DNA of 64,000 nt from CAZYJD01 sp964647785 (GCA_964647785.1 CAZYJD010000001.1:62001-126000), one strand, 5' to 3'. Counted from the stretch's first letter, positions 26,842 through 36,917 are shown. The notes: generated from the letters alone by a model not told the origin. Numbers and translations: made by a program.

Positions 26842-29250
26842 TTAGAAAGTCATGTTCAATGACATGACAAAATTCCTTCCAGCGCCGGAGATTCCTGAGC
26901 TGTATGGCCTGTATCTGCGATCGGTTATGTTTTCCAATCCCGCGCCCAGGCGGAAACTTTCATTCAGTTGAATCATACTTTTAAAATTGAGAATTATCCA
27001 TGAAGGTGCATAGGTGTTTCCCTCTGTATCAAGAGCGTAGATTTCCGTTTTGCCCTGCTCCTCTATTGCCAGGTTTTTGTGGCTTCTTTCGGCCTGAAAA
27101 GGCGCATTCAACTCCAGACTCAACCGCTTATTGCGATAACCCAGGCGACCAATACCATAGATGGGTGCTGCATGCCTCGATGCACTCACCCTTCCGTCAT
27201 CCAGTTCTTCTTCTCCTTTTTGATAGCTCAAATCTGCAGATGCGTACCAACCCGAAGGCAATCTCAATTCAGCATTGGCCTGAATACCGAACACATTTGC
27301 CATGGCTGCATTTTGTATGGACTGTACTTGGCTGAGCTGCCCCTGGTATAAAATGCTGTCCAAGCCATTGAGGGTGGCATTTCGTCTCACCAAAGCATGG
27401 TCGAGATAGGTGTAAAAAACAGAAACCTCCATCTTGAACAGGTCGCTGAAAACTTTTGCCACGGAAATATCTGCATTCCAGGCGTATTCGGCAGCCAGAG
27501 ATGGATTCGGTATGGTTACCGCACCGGGTTCAGAATCAAAAACCTTACCCATATCATCTACATTGGGCGATCGGAATGCCGTACTCATATTTGCCCTTAC
27601 AATCCAGTTTTTCCCAGGTCGGTATACCGCCCCTGCAGAACCGGTTAAAGCCCCCTTGTCCAATTGAGCTGAAGTAAATGGGAAGGGGTAGAAACTGGTA
27701 TCAAAATCAGCACTCAAGCCGTAATAAGCATAGCGAAAACCCCCTTGAAGGGTCCATTTCCGATTCATTCGAAATTCATTGTTCATATACAGGGAGGCCG
27801 TTGACCAAGTTGCCTGAGGGTATCTCGAAGGCCCCAGCTGTACATCGGAGTTCAAAATATTCTGAATTTCACCGGTGCTGTTAACATCATTCAACACTGC
27901 TTCTGCCCCGTAATACAAGGTATTTCTTTTGCCGGTCGACTTGCTGAAATCAAGGTTCACCGACCAGGCAATGACCTTTTCGGTTTGCAAATTCCTCATG
28001 CTATCATTGAGGTTTCGGTCGATTCTGCTCTCTTCAAAACGCTGTCTGGCAAACTTTGCACTCATCAGGTCAAATGCCTTCGTTTTTCGCTGATGCTCAA
28101 TGCTGAGTAGCTGCATGCCCCAGATTTGCGGACCATAACTCCATTCGGCATATCTGGGCAAGCCTCTCCTCACGCGATTGTGCCGATCATAACGACCATA
28201 TGGGCTGGTTTCTGAATAATGCAGCGCATATTCAAGTTTCCAATATTTATTAGGTCGAAATGCCAGCTTTTGCATCAGGTTGTATTGGCTATATGCAGAA
28301 GGAATCTGAAGAAGCGGATCATCCTGATAAATGATATCATCGCCATTTTCAGTTCTTTGAACATAACGGTCTTTGATGTAATCGTCAGGACCATGAGAAC
28401 CTTGTCTCAGATGGTCAAAATCCCATGCCGAAATGCTGCTGACCAACGACCACCTTTTCCATGACAACACATGGTGGGCATGCATGCTTTTCTCCTGATT
28501 TACAGAAGAATACCGAATGCTTGCCTTGCCGTGTGTTTGCAAACTGTCCACTTCTGAAAACTGCGTACGGAGGGTTTGGAAACTCATCACTCCCCCAATG
28601 GCATCGCTTCCATACATGACCGAACCCGGACCGAAAATTACTTCTGTATTTTCTGTCGCAAAAGGGTCGAGATTAATCACGTTCTGAATGTTTCCAGCCC
28701 GGAAAATGGCCGTATTCATTCGAACTCCGTCAACCGAATAAATGAGGCGATTCGTTGCAAAACCCCGAATCATGGGGCTGCCTCCACCTTGCTGGCTCTT
28801 TTGAATGAACACCTTGCCCGATAAGCCCAGCAGGTCTGCTGATGTCTGAGGGTTATGCAGCTCCACCAATTTTGGTGAAATGCTAATGATGCGCTGTGGA
28901 ACATTTCCTGAGGCCTCCTGCCATCTTGTAGCTGAAATGAACACCTCCTCCAAACTGATGTTTGAGGGTTTCAAATAAACTTCATAGGCATTTTTAGCCA
29001 GGTCATTAATGGAAATGTAAACACTCTCATAACCCTGACAGATGATTTCAATCCTTTCAGAAGAAAGAAATGGTGAAAGATCAGCTTCACCCCGTTCATT
29101 TGTGTAGGTAAAAGCCCTGGGCGATTCGCTCAAAATAGAAACACCCGGTATGGGATGTTGATCATTCTGATCCAACACCCTGATTTTCTGTGCAAGGGTA
29201 AAAAAAGGAAACACCAAACACAGAAAAAACAATATTATATTGATTTTCAT
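26842..29250 (-). CDS. TonB-dependent outer-membrane receptor, heme/hemoglobin-like
   Basis: This is an 802-residue ligand-gated outer-membrane channel driven by TonB. A signal peptide (to about residue 20) precedes a short carboxypeptidase-like beta domain (about 22-95), a plug domain with PMIRGFATNRLIYSVDGVRMN and VIFGPGSVMYGSDAIGG, then the barrel ending in RNFVMSLNMTF. The plug resembles hemoglobin/transferrin/lactoferrin-type receptors, and the barrel has FRSPNVDDMGK and PNPSL, variants of the FRAP and NPNL motifs of heme receptors. The heme assignment is moderate. A small exported protein is encoded 72 bases upstream on the same strand, and a terminator follows. Confidence 0.85.
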   Translation of the reverse strand: MKINIILFFLCLVFPFFTLAQKIRVLDQNDQHPIPGVSILSESPRAFTYTNERGEADLSPFLSSERIEIICQGYESVYISINDLAKNAYEVYLKPSNISLEEVFISATRWQEASGNVPQRIISISPKLVELHNPQTSADLLGLSGKVFIQKSQQGGGSPMIRGFATNRLIYSVDGVRMNTAIFRAGNIQNVINLDPFATENTEVIFGPGSVMYGSDAIGGVMSFQTLRTQFSEVDSLQTHGKASIRYSSVNQEKSMHAHHVLSWKRWSLVSSISAWDFDHLRQGSHGPDDYIKDRYVQRTENGDDIIYQDDPLLQIPSAYSQYNLMQKLAFRPNKYWKLEYALHYSETSPYGRYDRHNRVRRGLPRYAEWSYGPQIWGMQLLSIEHQRKTKAFDLMSAKFARQRFEESRIDRNLNDSMRNLQTEKVIAWSVNLDFSKSTGKRNTLYYGAEAVLNDVNSTGEIQNILNSDVQLGPSRYPQATWSTASLYMNNEFRMNRKWTLQGGFRYAYYGLSADFDTSFYPFPFTSAQLDKGALTGSAGAVYRPGKNWIVRANMSTAFRSPNVDDMGKVFDSEPGAVTIPNPSLAAEYAWNADISVAKVFSDLFKMEVSVFYTYLDHALVRRNATLNGLDSILYQGQLSQVQSIQNAAMANVFGIQANAELRLPSGWYASADLSYQKGEEELDDGRVSASRHAAPIYGIGRLGYRNKRLSLELNAPFQAERSHKNLAIEEQGKTEIYALDTEGNTYAPSWIILNFKSMIQLNESFRLGAGLENITDRRYRPYSSGISGAGRNFVMSLNMTF

Positions 29251-29290
29251 TTGTTTAATCTTGAATAAAGTTGATTTGTCGATTCTTAAA

Positions 29291-29315
29291 ACGGGGAGAA
29301 TCGCATTCCCCTTTT
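29291..29315 (-). terminator. Hairpin between the small upstream gene and the TonB receptor
   Basis: A GGGG/CCCC-based stem with a bulge lies in the 72-base gap and is followed on the minus strand by GTTTT. It could partially terminate or set the transcript ratio of the two genes. Confidence 0.35.
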
Positions 29316-29322
29316 GATGAGA

Positions 29323-29838
29323 TTAAACAAATACTGGTGGTGGTACTTCGGGTATAACGGTCCGGTTGTCATACAACAGAGCGTTCCATTGAAATGATAA
29401 AAACCTAATCGGGGGAAATAGCTTTATTTCATGCCATTGCACAAACCAAATAGGCTCGTGGATGGCCGGAATATTGACATCTGTTCCTTTCCCACCGGTG
29501 AAGGTGGTTAAATGGGTTTGCAATGCATAGCGCAGTTGATCTTCCTTGCGATCAAAATGCCCACTTACCATCACACCTTGTTCCAAATGCTGAACGGTTA
29601 CCACATCGAACATCCGACCCATGTAAGAAAATTCGCGCGCATGCTTCCATTCCAGTTTACTAAACTCCGACAAACTGAAGTACAAGGTATCGGACTCATT
29701 TTCCGTAGGATTCATGAATCGATCGATTCGATGCCACTGCAATCGGCTTAACTGAGCAGAAAAAAAGAACATCCCTGACAAAGAGATGCATACGAACCAT
29801 ATGGCCAATGCTCTTTTCAAACAAGCAATATTCGGCAT
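29323..29838 (-). CDS. Small exported or anchored protein upstream of a TonB receptor
   Basis: The 171-residue protein starts with a basic-hydrophobic segment (about residues 8-30) that could be a signal peptide or anchor. The remainder is soluble, with LYFSLSEFSKLEWKHAREFSYMGRMFDVV and a Pro-rich end PEVPPPVFV. Small genes of this kind often precede TonB receptors in Bacteroidota and are thought to be partners, but I recognise no named family. Co-transcription with the receptor is inferred from strand and spacing. Confidence 0.65.
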   Translation of the reverse strand: MPNIACLKRALAIWFVCISLSGMFFFSAQLSRLQWHRIDRFMNPTENESDTLYFSLSEFSKLEWKHAREFSYMGRMFDVVTVQHLEQGVMVSGHFDRKEDQLRYALQTHLTTFTGGKGTDVNIPAIHEPIWFVQWHEIKLFPPIRFLSFQWNALLYDNRTVIPEVPPPVFV

Positions 29839-29880
29839 TTCAAACGAAACAAAGACAGCACTTCAAAGGTTAGTAGGGAG

Positions 29881-30723
29881 ATGAAACCATCACCACATAC
29901 CATCATCACCGGCAGTACCTCCGGTATTGGTCAGGCCACCGCCAGGGCCCTTGCCGCTCAAAATATTCCACTGATCTTGCCTGTGCGAAATATCGATAAG
30001 GGAGAGGCGCTGAAAAAAGAACTCCAAAACCGCAGTGAAATTCATGTCATTTCGTGCGACCTCGGAAGCTTAAAATCGGTGGCAAGCTGCGCTCAAGTCA
30101 TCCAGGATTTGAATGTCCCCGTTAATCGAATCATCAACAATGCAGGTGGCATATGGATGGATAAGAACCTAACTGCAGATGGTTTTGAACGCAGTTTTCA
30201 GGTAAATCATCTTGCACACTTTCTGCTCACCACCAAACTCATTCCCCTGCTGAAGCAGAGTGAAGATGCCCGGGTGATCAATCTCAGCAGTGCGGCGCAT
30301 TTTATTTCTCGCAGTCAATTGGATGACCCAATGTTTCAAAAACGATCATACAAGGGCATGACCGCCTATGCCGACTCCAAGTTTTACAATGTATTGTTTA
30401 CACGCGATTTATTTGAGCGTTATGGCGACTGGTTGTTCACTGCAGCCGTGCACCCTGGGGTTGTAGGCAGTGGATTTAGTTTGAACAACAAGGGCTGGGT
30501 GAGCAGAGCATTCCGATGGATGAGGCCCTTTATACTAAAGCCTGAAAAAGGTTGTTTAACCACCTTGCATTGTGCAACGGTAGCCGAACGCAAACTCAAT
30601 GGCCTTTATTGGAACAAACAGAAACCTGCCAAGCCATTGCCGGCCGCCATGGATTCAAAACTTTCTGATAAGCTGCGAATTTTGAGCGAGAATCTCATCC
30701 ATTCAGCACTTGCTGAATCATAA
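29881..30723 (+). CDS. Short-chain dehydrogenase/reductase, retinol-dehydrogenase-like
   Basis: This is an NAD(P)-dependent oxidoreductase of 280 residues. The cofactor loop is TGSTSGIG (about residues 11-18), NNAGG follows near 86, the catalytic Ser is in INLSSAAHF and the Tyr-Lys pair is in AYADSKFYN. The HPGVVGSGF segment is typical of retinol dehydrogenase-like members. The natural substrate is not evident. The next gene overlaps its 3' end by 14 bases if the TTG start is right. Confidence 0.85.
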   Translation: MKPSPHTIITGSTSGIGQATARALAAQNIPLILPVRNIDKGEALKKELQNRSEIHVISCDLGSLKSVASCAQVIQDLNVPVNRIINNAGGIWMDKNLTADGFERSFQVNHLAHFLLTTKLIPLLKQSEDARVINLSSAAHFISRSQLDDPMFQKRSYKGMTAYADSKFYNVLFTRDLFERYGDWLFTAAVHPGVVGSGFSLNNKGWVSRAFRWMRPFILKPEKGCLTTLHCATVAERKLNGLYWNKQKPAKPLPAAMDSKLSDKLRILSENLIHSALAES

Positions 30724-32038
30724 GATTTTGTTTCTCTTTGAGCCATTGAAGAAAGGCTCATTCATTCATTTTGTTAAATCACCTCAGGCTATTTCATGCC
30801 TTGGGGTGTATCTTTTCGTGATGTTTTGGCAGCTGGGCAGAGGCGAGATTTACACCAAAGACAGCGAAGAGTACCTGTTTGCGGCCAAAAACATTCTCCA
30901 TCACTTCAACCTCTACTCAGGTGATCTTTCATTGCCAATGGATTTCAGACTGTTCAGCAAACGGCCTCCTTTGTACCCACTTGTACTGCTTCTCAGTGGT
31001 TTTATGTCCTTGCTGTTGTTTCTTTTTCAAATTGTGGCAGGTATGCTATCCATATACCTTGCCCTGCGCTCGGTTGAAATGATCAACGGAAAAGAACTTT
31101 CTCATCAGCAAAAATGGCTGTTCACCCTTTTACTGATACTGTATCCTGCCCAATGGATTTATGCTTCAACGGTGATGAGCGACATATGTCTTCAGTTAAC
31201 ATGGACGGCCTTTGTATTCTTTCTCATTCAAAGCTGGAAGTTCAAAGAAACTCACCAATTAATCTGGATGGTTTTCAGTGGGATTGCTGGCATGATGTTT
31301 AAGCCTGTAATGGCTCCATTGGTTGTACTTTCACCATTGTTATCCTTTCGTAAAGGCTTGAATAAGCCCGTTATGCTTGTGTTGCTTTTCCTGCCCCTGC
31401 TGTTTTTTATGGGTTTTTCAATGAGAAACCTCTCCAAAAGCGGCGTTTTTGAATACAGCAGCATCGGCAGCATCAACCTCATCCAATACAACAGCCGGTA
31501 TTTACTTAACAAAACACAAAACAGTGAACAAGCTGATAGCTTACTCGAGCAATACATGTACATCCCGCACAGCAGAGAGAGCTATCAGAAATGGAACAAG
31601 GAAAGCAAAGCCGCCGGAATGCAGTTGGTGGCAGCAAACCCGGTGGATTACGGGCTCATTCATGTTGGGGGGATGTTGCGAATGCTCATTGATCCAGGAC
31701 GATTTGAGCTCATGCTTTTTCTTGGGCAGCCATATGCCGAAGGAGAGGATGGCTTTCTAAAAGCGCTACAAAAAGGTGGGATTCAACAAGCCATAGAGAG
31801 ATTGGTAAAAAGCCCACTCGCATGGGTTCTCATTTTTTTATTGTTGGTCAATGGTCTGAAATTGCTGCTGTTTGCTAAAAGTATCATTGATCACCGGAAA
31901 AAAGCCTTGTTCTGGCTGGCAATGATTCCTTTCATGTTGATTTTATTTCTGACTGGTCCCATTGGTGCATCGCGATTTATGCTACCCTTGGCACCCATTT
32001 ATTGTGCCTTCATTGCAGGTTCTCTCTTCAAAGGTTGA
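30710..32038 (+). CDS. Multi-pass membrane protein, GT-C glycosyltransferase-like
   Basis: The protein has about 442 residues and ten or so membrane segments. Near the N-terminus IYTKDSEEYLFAAKNI gives an acidic loop after the first helix, and RPPLYPLVLLLSG follows, both reminiscent of GT39/GT83 dolichol-type glycosyltransferases that use lipid-linked sugars. A soluble part lies at about 245-335. No ATG precedes the first helix, so translation probably starts at one of the TTG codons at 30710, 30728 or 30746. The 3' end overlaps the convergent DUF4286 gene by 11 bases. Confidence 0.65.
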   Translation: MLNHKILFLFEPLKKGSFIHFVKSPQAISCLGVYLFVMFWQLGRGEIYTKDSEEYLFAAKNILHHFNLYSGDLSLPMDFRLFSKRPPLYPLVLLLSGFMSLLLFLFQIVAGMLSIYLALRSVEMINGKELSHQQKWLFTLLLILYPAQWIYASTVMSDICLQLTWTAFVFFLIQSWKFKETHQLIWMVFSGIAGMMFKPVMAPLVVLSPLLSFRKGLNKPVMLVLLFLPLLFFMGFSMRNLSKSGVFEYSSIGSINLIQYNSRYLLNKTQNSEQADSLLEQYMYIPHSRESYQKWNKESKAAGMQLVAANPVDYGLIHVGGMLRMLIDPGRFELMLFLGQPYAEGEDGFLKALQKGGIQQAIERLVKSPLAWVLIFLLLVNGLKLLLFAKSIIDHRKKALFWLAMIPFMLILFLTGPIGASRFMLPLAPIYCAFIAGSLFKG

Positions 32039-32345
32039 GATCTACCTCGTGCAATAGCGTTCTAAAAGCCACAAAACGCCCGCCAAATAAATCTTGTGTC
32101 TTTTGCTTGAGTGCCGGCGCAAATGTTCGGTTGTAGCGCTCAAAATCCGATTTATCTGCAGCATAATATTGTATGCCATAGTTGGTACCCGGGTCTGAAG
32201 GATCATGTTTTTCAATGAGAAACATCCTGCATGACTCAAAGCAGCCGGTGGCCATTACCTCCGGAATATGTTCTTTTTTCATCCAGTCAAGCCAGGCATC
32301 ATGCGCATCATCATCGATGCAAATGGTAACATTGTATAGCAGCAT
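32028..32345 (-). CDS. DUF4286 family protein
   Basis: This is a 105-residue cytosolic protein with the pattern [22 protein letters not shown]...HIPEVMATG and a middle strand [16 protein letters not shown]. This is the DUF4286 family of Bacteroidota, probably a small ferredoxin-like fold. No catalytic motif or function is known. The ATG at 32345 fits the family start; an upstream start at 32384 would add non-conserved residues. It is divergent from mnmA. Confidence 0.8.
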   Translation of the reverse strand: MLLYNVTICIDDDAHDAWLDWMKKEHIPEVMATGCFESCRMFLIEKHDPSDPGTNYGIQYYAADKSDFERYNRTFAPALKQKTQDLFGGRFVAFRTLLHEVDLNL

Positions 32346-32423
32346 AAGTGCTTCGAAAATCGCACTTTGCTTGTACACAGGCAAGGGCCATTGGTGTTGG
32401 GCTTCATGCTTAAGGGATGGTTG

Positions 32424-32431
32424 TATCTTTG
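32424..32431 (+). promoter_or_regulatory. -7 box TATCTTTG of mnmA
   Basis: This is a perfect TAnnTTTG match, 5 bases before the ATG at 32437. A transcript from it would be leaderless or nearly so. Confidence 0.5.
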
Positions 32432-32436
32432 CGGCA

Positions 32437-33612
32437 ATGACAAAAAGAGTCGTGGTTGGACTTTCCGGAGGTGTTGATTCCTCCGTTGCAGCCTATCTGT
32501 TAAAAGAGCAGGGCTATGAGGTGATTGGCATGTTCATGAAAAACTGGCACGACAACAGCGTAACCATCAGTGAAGATTGCCCCTGGGAAGATGATAGCCG
32601 TGACGCCCTTGTTATTGCAGAACAATTGGGCATTCCGTTTCAGACCATTGACCTGAGCGAAGAATACCGCAAACGAATCGTGGATTACATGTTTGCCGAA
32701 TACGAGGCAGGGCGCACGCCCAATCCGGATGTGCTGTGCAATCGTGAAATAAAGTTTGATGTTTTTCTTCAGGCCGCATTGAAACTTGGGGCCGATTATG
32801 TTGCCACCGGGCACTATTGTCGCAGAACAGAGTTTGAGAAAGAAGGCCGCATCCGTTACCGCCTGCTTTCAGGCAAAGATGGCAGCAAAGATCAAAGTTA
32901 CTTTCTATGTCAGGTAACCGAAGCGCAACTATCTCGAGCTCTTTTTCCAATAGGCGAATACCTCAAAAGTGAAGTGCGCGAAATAGCAAAGCGTGAAGGG
33001 TTGATAACTGCAAACAAAAAGGACTCTCAAGGGCTTTGCTTTATTGGAAAAGTGAGGCTGCCTGAATTTCTTCAGCAAAAACTCTCCAGAAAAGAGGGTG
33101 AGATTATCAATATCCCGGCTGACTCAGAGATTTTTCAAAACGGTCAGTCAGAAGATCTAGAAAAAATGAGTGCCCCAAAGCTATATCATAAAAGCATGGG
33201 GGCCATTGTAGGGAAACATCCTGGAGCCCATTTTTTTACCATAGGCCAAAGAAAAGGCTTACAGGTTGGCGGAAGCCCGGAGCCCCTTTTTGTCATTGCC
33301 ACCGATGTGGAGCAAAACATCATTTACACCGGCATGGGAGAGCAACATCCCGGTCTGTACAGAAACGCTCTTTTTATCGAAAATGCAGATGTGCACTGGA
33401 TACGGGAAGACAACCGAATGAAAGTGGGTGAAGAGAGAGCGTTCATGCTACGAATACGTTACAGACAACCCCTTCAAAAAGCCAAACTTATGCAAAGCGC
33501 GCAGGGCCTGTACATCCTTTTTGACAAACCTCAAAGGGGCATCACCCCGGGACAATTTGCCGCCTGGTATGAAGAAGAGGAACTGTTGGGGAGTGGCGTA
33601 ATTGCCGGATAA
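32437..33612 (+). CDS. mnmA: tRNA-specific 2-thiouridylase
   Basis: This cytosolic enzyme thiolates U34 of Lys, Glu and Gln tRNAs. The PP-loop SGGVDSS (residues 10-16) activates the uridine with ATP. The catalytic cysteines are in [12 protein letters not shown] and SQGLCFIGK, and GHYCRRTEF marks the tRNA-contact region. The length of 391 aa is typical. The open frame extends 85 codons upstream across the divergent region, but the family begins at this ATG. Its pathway partner mnmG begins at the right end of the window. Confidence 0.95.
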   Translation: MTKRVVVGLSGGVDSSVAAYLLKEQGYEVIGMFMKNWHDNSVTISEDCPWEDDSRDALVIAEQLGIPFQTIDLSEEYRKRIVDYMFAEYEAGRTPNPDVLCNREIKFDVFLQAALKLGADYVATGHYCRRTEFEKEGRIRYRLLSGKDGSKDQSYFLCQVTEAQLSRALFPIGEYLKSEVREIAKREGLITANKKDSQGLCFIGKVRLPEFLQQKLSRKEGEIINIPADSEIFQNGQSEDLEKMSAPKLYHKSMGAIVGKHPGAHFFTIGQRKGLQVGGSPEPLFVIATDVEQNIIYTGMGEQHPGLYRNALFIENADVHWIREDNRMKVGEERAFMLRIRYRQPLQKAKLMQSAQGLYILFDKPQRGITPGQFAAWYEEEELLGSGVIAG

Positions 33613-33616
33613 TTTT

Positions 33617-34048
33617 CTATTTCTTCAGCAAATCTCTGATCTCCGTAAGCAATTGTTCTTCTTTGCTGGGTGCTGGAGGGGCAGATGGCGCTTCTTCCTT
33701 TTTCTTTTTCATCTTGTTCATGGTTCTCACCAATTGAAAAATGACAAATGCTACAATCAGGAAATCAAGTACGGTTGAAATGAATGCGCCATAGTTCAGG
33801 GTAACCGCTTCAGTGGCTTCTTTCACCACGGTCTCTCCTTCCATTACCGCAGCCTTGGCTTCTTTAAGGTTGAAGGTTAATTCTTTAAAATCTACATTAC
33901 CCAATAACAGGCCAATGGGTGGTAGAATTACATCGTTCACCAATGAGGATACAATTTTGCCAAATGCTCCGCCAATGATGATACCAACGGCCATATCAAC
34001 GACATTTCCGCGTAAGGCAAAGTCTTTAAATTCTTTGATCATGCTCAT
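33617..34048 (-). CDS. mscL: Large-conductance mechanosensitive channel
   Basis: This inner-membrane channel opens under membrane tension to release solutes during osmotic downshock. The N-terminal amphipathic helix ([13 protein letters not shown]), pore helix [18 protein letters not shown] and second helix [18 protein letters not shown] are intact. A charged tail with an AP-rich stretch ends [14 protein letters not shown], the usual cytoplasmic bundle. The length of 143 aa is normal. It lies 32 bases after the C1 peptidase gene and converges on mnmA with a 4-base gap. Confidence 0.96.
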   Translation of the reverse strand: MSMIKEFKDFALRGNVVDMAVGIIIGGAFGKIVSSLVNDVILPPIGLLLGNVDFKELTFNLKEAKAAVMEGETVVKEATEAVTLNYGAFISTVLDFLIVAFVIFQLVRTMNKMKKKKEEAPSAPPAPSKEEQLLTEIRDLLKK

Positions 34049-34080
34049 ATGATTGGGTGTTTTTCAAAAAAAGGAACTTG

Positions 34081-35163
34081 TTAGAAAATACCAAGTCCTT
34101 TTGGAAGCGCCACTTTGGGCAAATACACTGATACCGTTTTCATTTTCATGTATGCCTCCGACATGTAAACGTATCCGTCAATTCCGTTTTTATTGCTCCA
34201 AGAGTTTTTCACCTTATAGTACTTTGTGCCATGCTCGTCCTTTGCCAAACCCACGATGTGCATTAAATGGTCGTCAGTGGTTTCATAGCGATCAAAGGCA
34301 TTTTGTCTCAGTTTCACACTTACGGTATCTTCCTTTACCGGCCACTTGGTTTTTTCGTTGACTTCCGCCAGCACTGCTACGCCGATTTTTCCTTTAAATC
34401 CCGGCTCTGAAACATCCCCATCCCACTCAATGGTGAATCCGTTTTTCAAAGCTTCGTCCACAATGCCAAAGAGTTGCTCGAGTTGAAGGTTGTAGTACAT
34501 GCCTTCAGAAAAATTATCCGGAACCTCTATGGCAAACCAGGTGTTGTAGCGGTGGTGAGTAAAAGAGGTGAGTCCTACATAATCTTCGGCCTTGATCGGG
34601 AACATAGAAAGCATCAAATTGGGATTGATACGCTGGTTGTAAAACTCAAAACTGGTTGGCACTTTCCCCATGTATTGATCCAGGATGGCATTGAAAGAAT
34701 CCTTCCAGTTCAAGTCGATGTTTCGATTCAGCACCATACTATCGAGGTAAGCCGTAAGTTCTTCTATCATCTTTGAATGATCGTGAAACTCATTGTCTTT
34801 TTTTCCCGAATAATCGGCCTCCGGTATCAATCCATATTTTTCCACCCCTCTTAAGAGGTCATGTGCCAAAGCCCCTTCGCTGAAGTTGGATTTACCTTGT
34901 TTCCTGATGTAGCGTTCAGCTTTCTCGAGATAAATGTTTCGCACAATGAACATTTCAGAGATATCAAAGGCTTCATAGCCCTGGCGAATCAATTCTGATT
35001 CAAGAAACGAAGCCGCTGAAAAGCTCCAACAGGTGCCCGTTTTTCCCTGATTCTTTACATCCGTTACCGGATTGCTGATTACATCGGTGAACTTGGGTAA
35101 TTTTTGTGCATTGGCTAAAAGTGAATAGGCTGAAATGCCTAGAATTATTAAAGTTCTTTTCAT
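34081..35163 (-). CDS. Exported C1-family cysteine peptidase (bleomycin hydrolase/PepC-like)
   Basis: This is a papain-fold peptidase carrying a signal peptide (MKRTLIILGISAYSLLANAQ), so it is exported, unlike cytosolic PepC. The catalytic residues are visible: Gln in VKNQGKTG, Cys in TCWSFSA, His in DDHLMHIVG and Asn in VKNSWSN. The mature length of about 340 aa is shorter than PepC (about 440-450). An alternative ATG at 35175 adds four residues. A TATATTTG box lies at 35187-35194. The neighbours give no substrate hint. Confidence 0.85.
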   Translation of the reverse strand: MKRTLIILGISAYSLLANAQKLPKFTDVISNPVTDVKNQGKTGTCWSFSAASFLESELIRQGYEAFDISEMFIVRNIYLEKAERYIRKQGKSNFSEGALAHDLLRGVEKYGLIPEADYSGKKDNEFHDHSKMIEELTAYLDSMVLNRNIDLNWKDSFNAILDQYMGKVPTSFEFYNQRINPNLMLSMFPIKAEDYVGLTSFTHHRYNTWFAIEVPDNFSEGMYYNLQLEQLFGIVDEALKNGFTIEWDGDVSEPGFKGKIGVAVLAEVNEKTKWPVKEDTVSVKLRQNAFDRYETTDDHLMHIVGLAKDEHGTKYYKVKNSWSNKNGIDGYVYMSEAYMKMKTVSVYLPKVALPKGLGIF

Positions 35164-35186
35164 AAAGTATTGCATACGATTCTATA

Positions 35187-35194
35187 CAAATATA
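35187..35194 (-). promoter_or_regulatory. -7 box TATATTTG of the C1 peptidase gene
   Basis: This perfect TAnnTTTG match lies 11 bases before the ATG at 35175 and 23 before the one at 35163. It separates this gene from the sprT operon upstream. Confidence 0.45.
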
Positions 35195-35212
35195 AACAGG
35201 TAGGTAAACTCC

Positions 35213-35839
35213 TCAGGCTTTTCGTTGCTCAATTACCGATGCCAGTGCGTGGATGAGGTAGTGCTTTCTGTTTTGCACATCCTGACAAAGAAAGCGGCTG
35301 CGTCTTTTATCGAGTTTTTTGAACCACCTTTTTCCATCGAGGGTAAACACCACTTCGTGATCCAGTTTTTCAACCGTCAGTGGCTCCGCCGATGTGCTGT
35401 TGTATGATTGCAATGCCCTGCTTAGGTTCAAGTCGGCAAAAGTAGAGGCCCTGGGATCGACCATATGGTTTTTTAACAGGGTGCTGAGGGACGCCGGAAA
35501 AATCTCATCGATAGGCAATTGGAGCATGAGCTTTCTGAAACAAGCTTTCCACTCTTTTCCATGAGGTGCCACCTTGCGGCCGTAACTTTCATAAGCGTAC
35601 ATATGGGCAATTTCATGCACCAGGGTAATGAGTGCTGAATAGGGGTTTAAAGAAGCGTTGATGGTGATTCGCTGAGGAGAGCCGTTGTAGGGTGAGCGAT
35701 AATCGCCTGACTTAGAGCGTCTATTGCCAGCCAACTGCACCACCACCTGTTTTTGATGCAACATTTCTTGTACGTAGGGAATGGCTTTCTGTGGTATTCT
35801 TTCCCAAAGCCTTGAATCAACCAATGGTGCTGATTTCAT
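35213..35839 (-). CDS. SprT-like zinc-metalloprotease-fold protein
   Basis: The 208-residue cytosolic protein has a zincin motif LVHEIAHMYAYE and a third ligand candidate in VAPHGKEWKACF, as in SprT/Spartan-like domains. In eukaryotes the fold removes DNA-protein crosslinks; the bacterial role is unclear. No zinc ribbon is evident, but a short C-terminal basic segment (KRRSRFLCQDVQNRKHYL) follows. The ATG at 35839 overlaps the previous stop as ATGA. It is the last gene of the purK-purE-DUF3109-sprT chain. Confidence 0.82.
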   Translation of the reverse strand: MKSAPLVDSRLWERIPQKAIPYVQEMLHQKQVVVQLAGNRRSKSGDYRSPYNGSPQRITINASLNPYSALITLVHEIAHMYAYESYGRKVAPHGKEWKACFRKLMLQLPIDEIFPASLSTLLKNHMVDPRASTFADLNLSRALQSYNSTSAEPLTVEKLDHEVVFTLDGKRWFKKLDKRRSRFLCQDVQNRKHYLIHALASVIEQRKA

Positions 35840-36408
35840 TGGTTTTTCCAAGCTTCTGCGACCTCATGAAGCTCGCCATACCACGCTTCACCAAACTTTC
35901 TAATGAGCGCATCTTTCAAGAATACATAGAGCGGAATGCCTTGCTTTTTACCGGCATCACAAGCGGGTGAGCAAATGCTCCATTCGTGATAATTTAAGGC
36001 TTCGCTTTCTCCTACTTTCGACACTCGGATGGGGTACAAATGGCACGAAATGGGTTTTTTAAAATTGGTATCGCCGTTTTTCCAAGCTGATTCCACTGCG
36101 CATTTTGCAATGCCCAACTCGTCGTAGTAGGCAAAAACGCATTCTCCTGAAGGTCGGCAAGTGGTTACTCTTTCTCCTTCAGGGGTTTTTTCGTGAAAGC
36201 CTTTTTGTTGAAGCAGATCTTTTCCCTCTTCAGACATAAAGGGCTCTATTTTAGGCAACAGCTCCTCCAATTCTGTTATCTCAGGCTCATCCAATGGCGC
36301 CCCATAGTCGCCCTCTACACAGCAAGCACCTTTGCATAAATTCACTTGACAAGCAAACTGCTCCTCAATTACCGAAAGCGAAACGAGGGTGTTTTCCAGT
36401 GCAATCAT
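35836..36408 (-). CDS. DUF3109 cysteine-rich protein
   Basis: The 190-residue cytosolic protein contains a cysteine cluster [11 protein letters not shown] near residue 20, CRPSGEC near 84, a single Cys at [12 protein letters not shown] and CSPAC. The arrangement resembles the YkgJ-like metal-binding (zinc or iron-sulphur) pattern and fits DUF3109, a family of unknown function. It overlaps purE upstream and sprT downstream by 4 bases each, so it is translationally coupled to purine synthesis genes. Confidence 0.82.
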   Translation of the reverse strand: MIALENTLVSLSVIEEQFACQVNLCKGACCVEGDYGAPLDEPEITELEELLPKIEPFMSEEGKDLLQQKGFHEKTPEGERVTTCRPSGECVFAYYDELGIAKCAVESAWKNGDTNFKKPISCHLYPIRVSKVGESEALNYHEWSICSPACDAGKKQGIPLYVFLKDALIRKFGEAWYGELHEVAEAWKNQ

Positions 36409-36917
36409 TTCTTATTCAAATACGCTTTGTAGCCTTGTTTTTCGAGCTGTTCAGCCTTTTGTTCTACCATTTCGCGCAATTGGTTTTTATAGTCCTGAAC
36501 TTTGGCAAGAATTGCCTCATCAGATGCAGCGAGAATTTGTGCCGCTAAAATGCCTGCATTCTTGGCTCCATCAATGGCAACGGTTGCAACTGGCACACCT
36601 GGTGGCATTTGAACAATGGAGTACAAAGAATCTTGGCCTGACAACTTACTTGACTTTACCGGAACCCCAATTACGGGCAGCGCAGTAATGGCGGCAACCA
36701 TGCCCGGCAAATGCGCGGCCCCACCGGCACCCGCAATGATTACACGAATACCTCTTTTTTTGGCCTGTTTGGCATATTCGTACATCCGATCGGGGGTTCT
36801 GTGTGCAGAGACAACGGTTAACTCGTATTCAAGACCTAGGTCTGAAAGAACATCTGCGGCTTCTTTCATGACAGGCAAGTCTGAATCAGACCCCATGATG
36901 ATTCCTATTTTTTTCAT
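36405..36917 (-). CDS. purE: N5-carboxyaminoimidazole ribonucleotide mutase
   Basis: It moves the carboxyl group from N5-CAIR to CAIR in purine synthesis. The sequence starts [15 protein letters not shown], then has [13 protein letters not shown] and the [15 protein letters not shown] region, all class I PurE signatures. The length of 170 aa is normal. Its ATG overlaps the purK stop by 4 bases, so mutase and synthase are made together. Confidence 0.96.
   Translation of the reverse strand: MKKIGIIMGSDSDLPVMKEAADVLSDLGLEYELTVVSAHRTPDRMYEYAKQAKKRGIRVIIAGAGGAAHLPGMVAAITALPVIGVPVKSSKLSGQDSLYSIVQMPPGVPVATVAIDGAKNAGILAAQILAASDEAILAKVQDYKNQLREMVEQKAEQLEKQGYKAYLNKK

Noticed and set aside
32182..32436. 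An 85-codon N-terminal extension of mnmA
   Set aside because: It runs across the divergent DUF4286 gene and its upstream region and has no MnmA similarity; the family start is the ATG at 32437.
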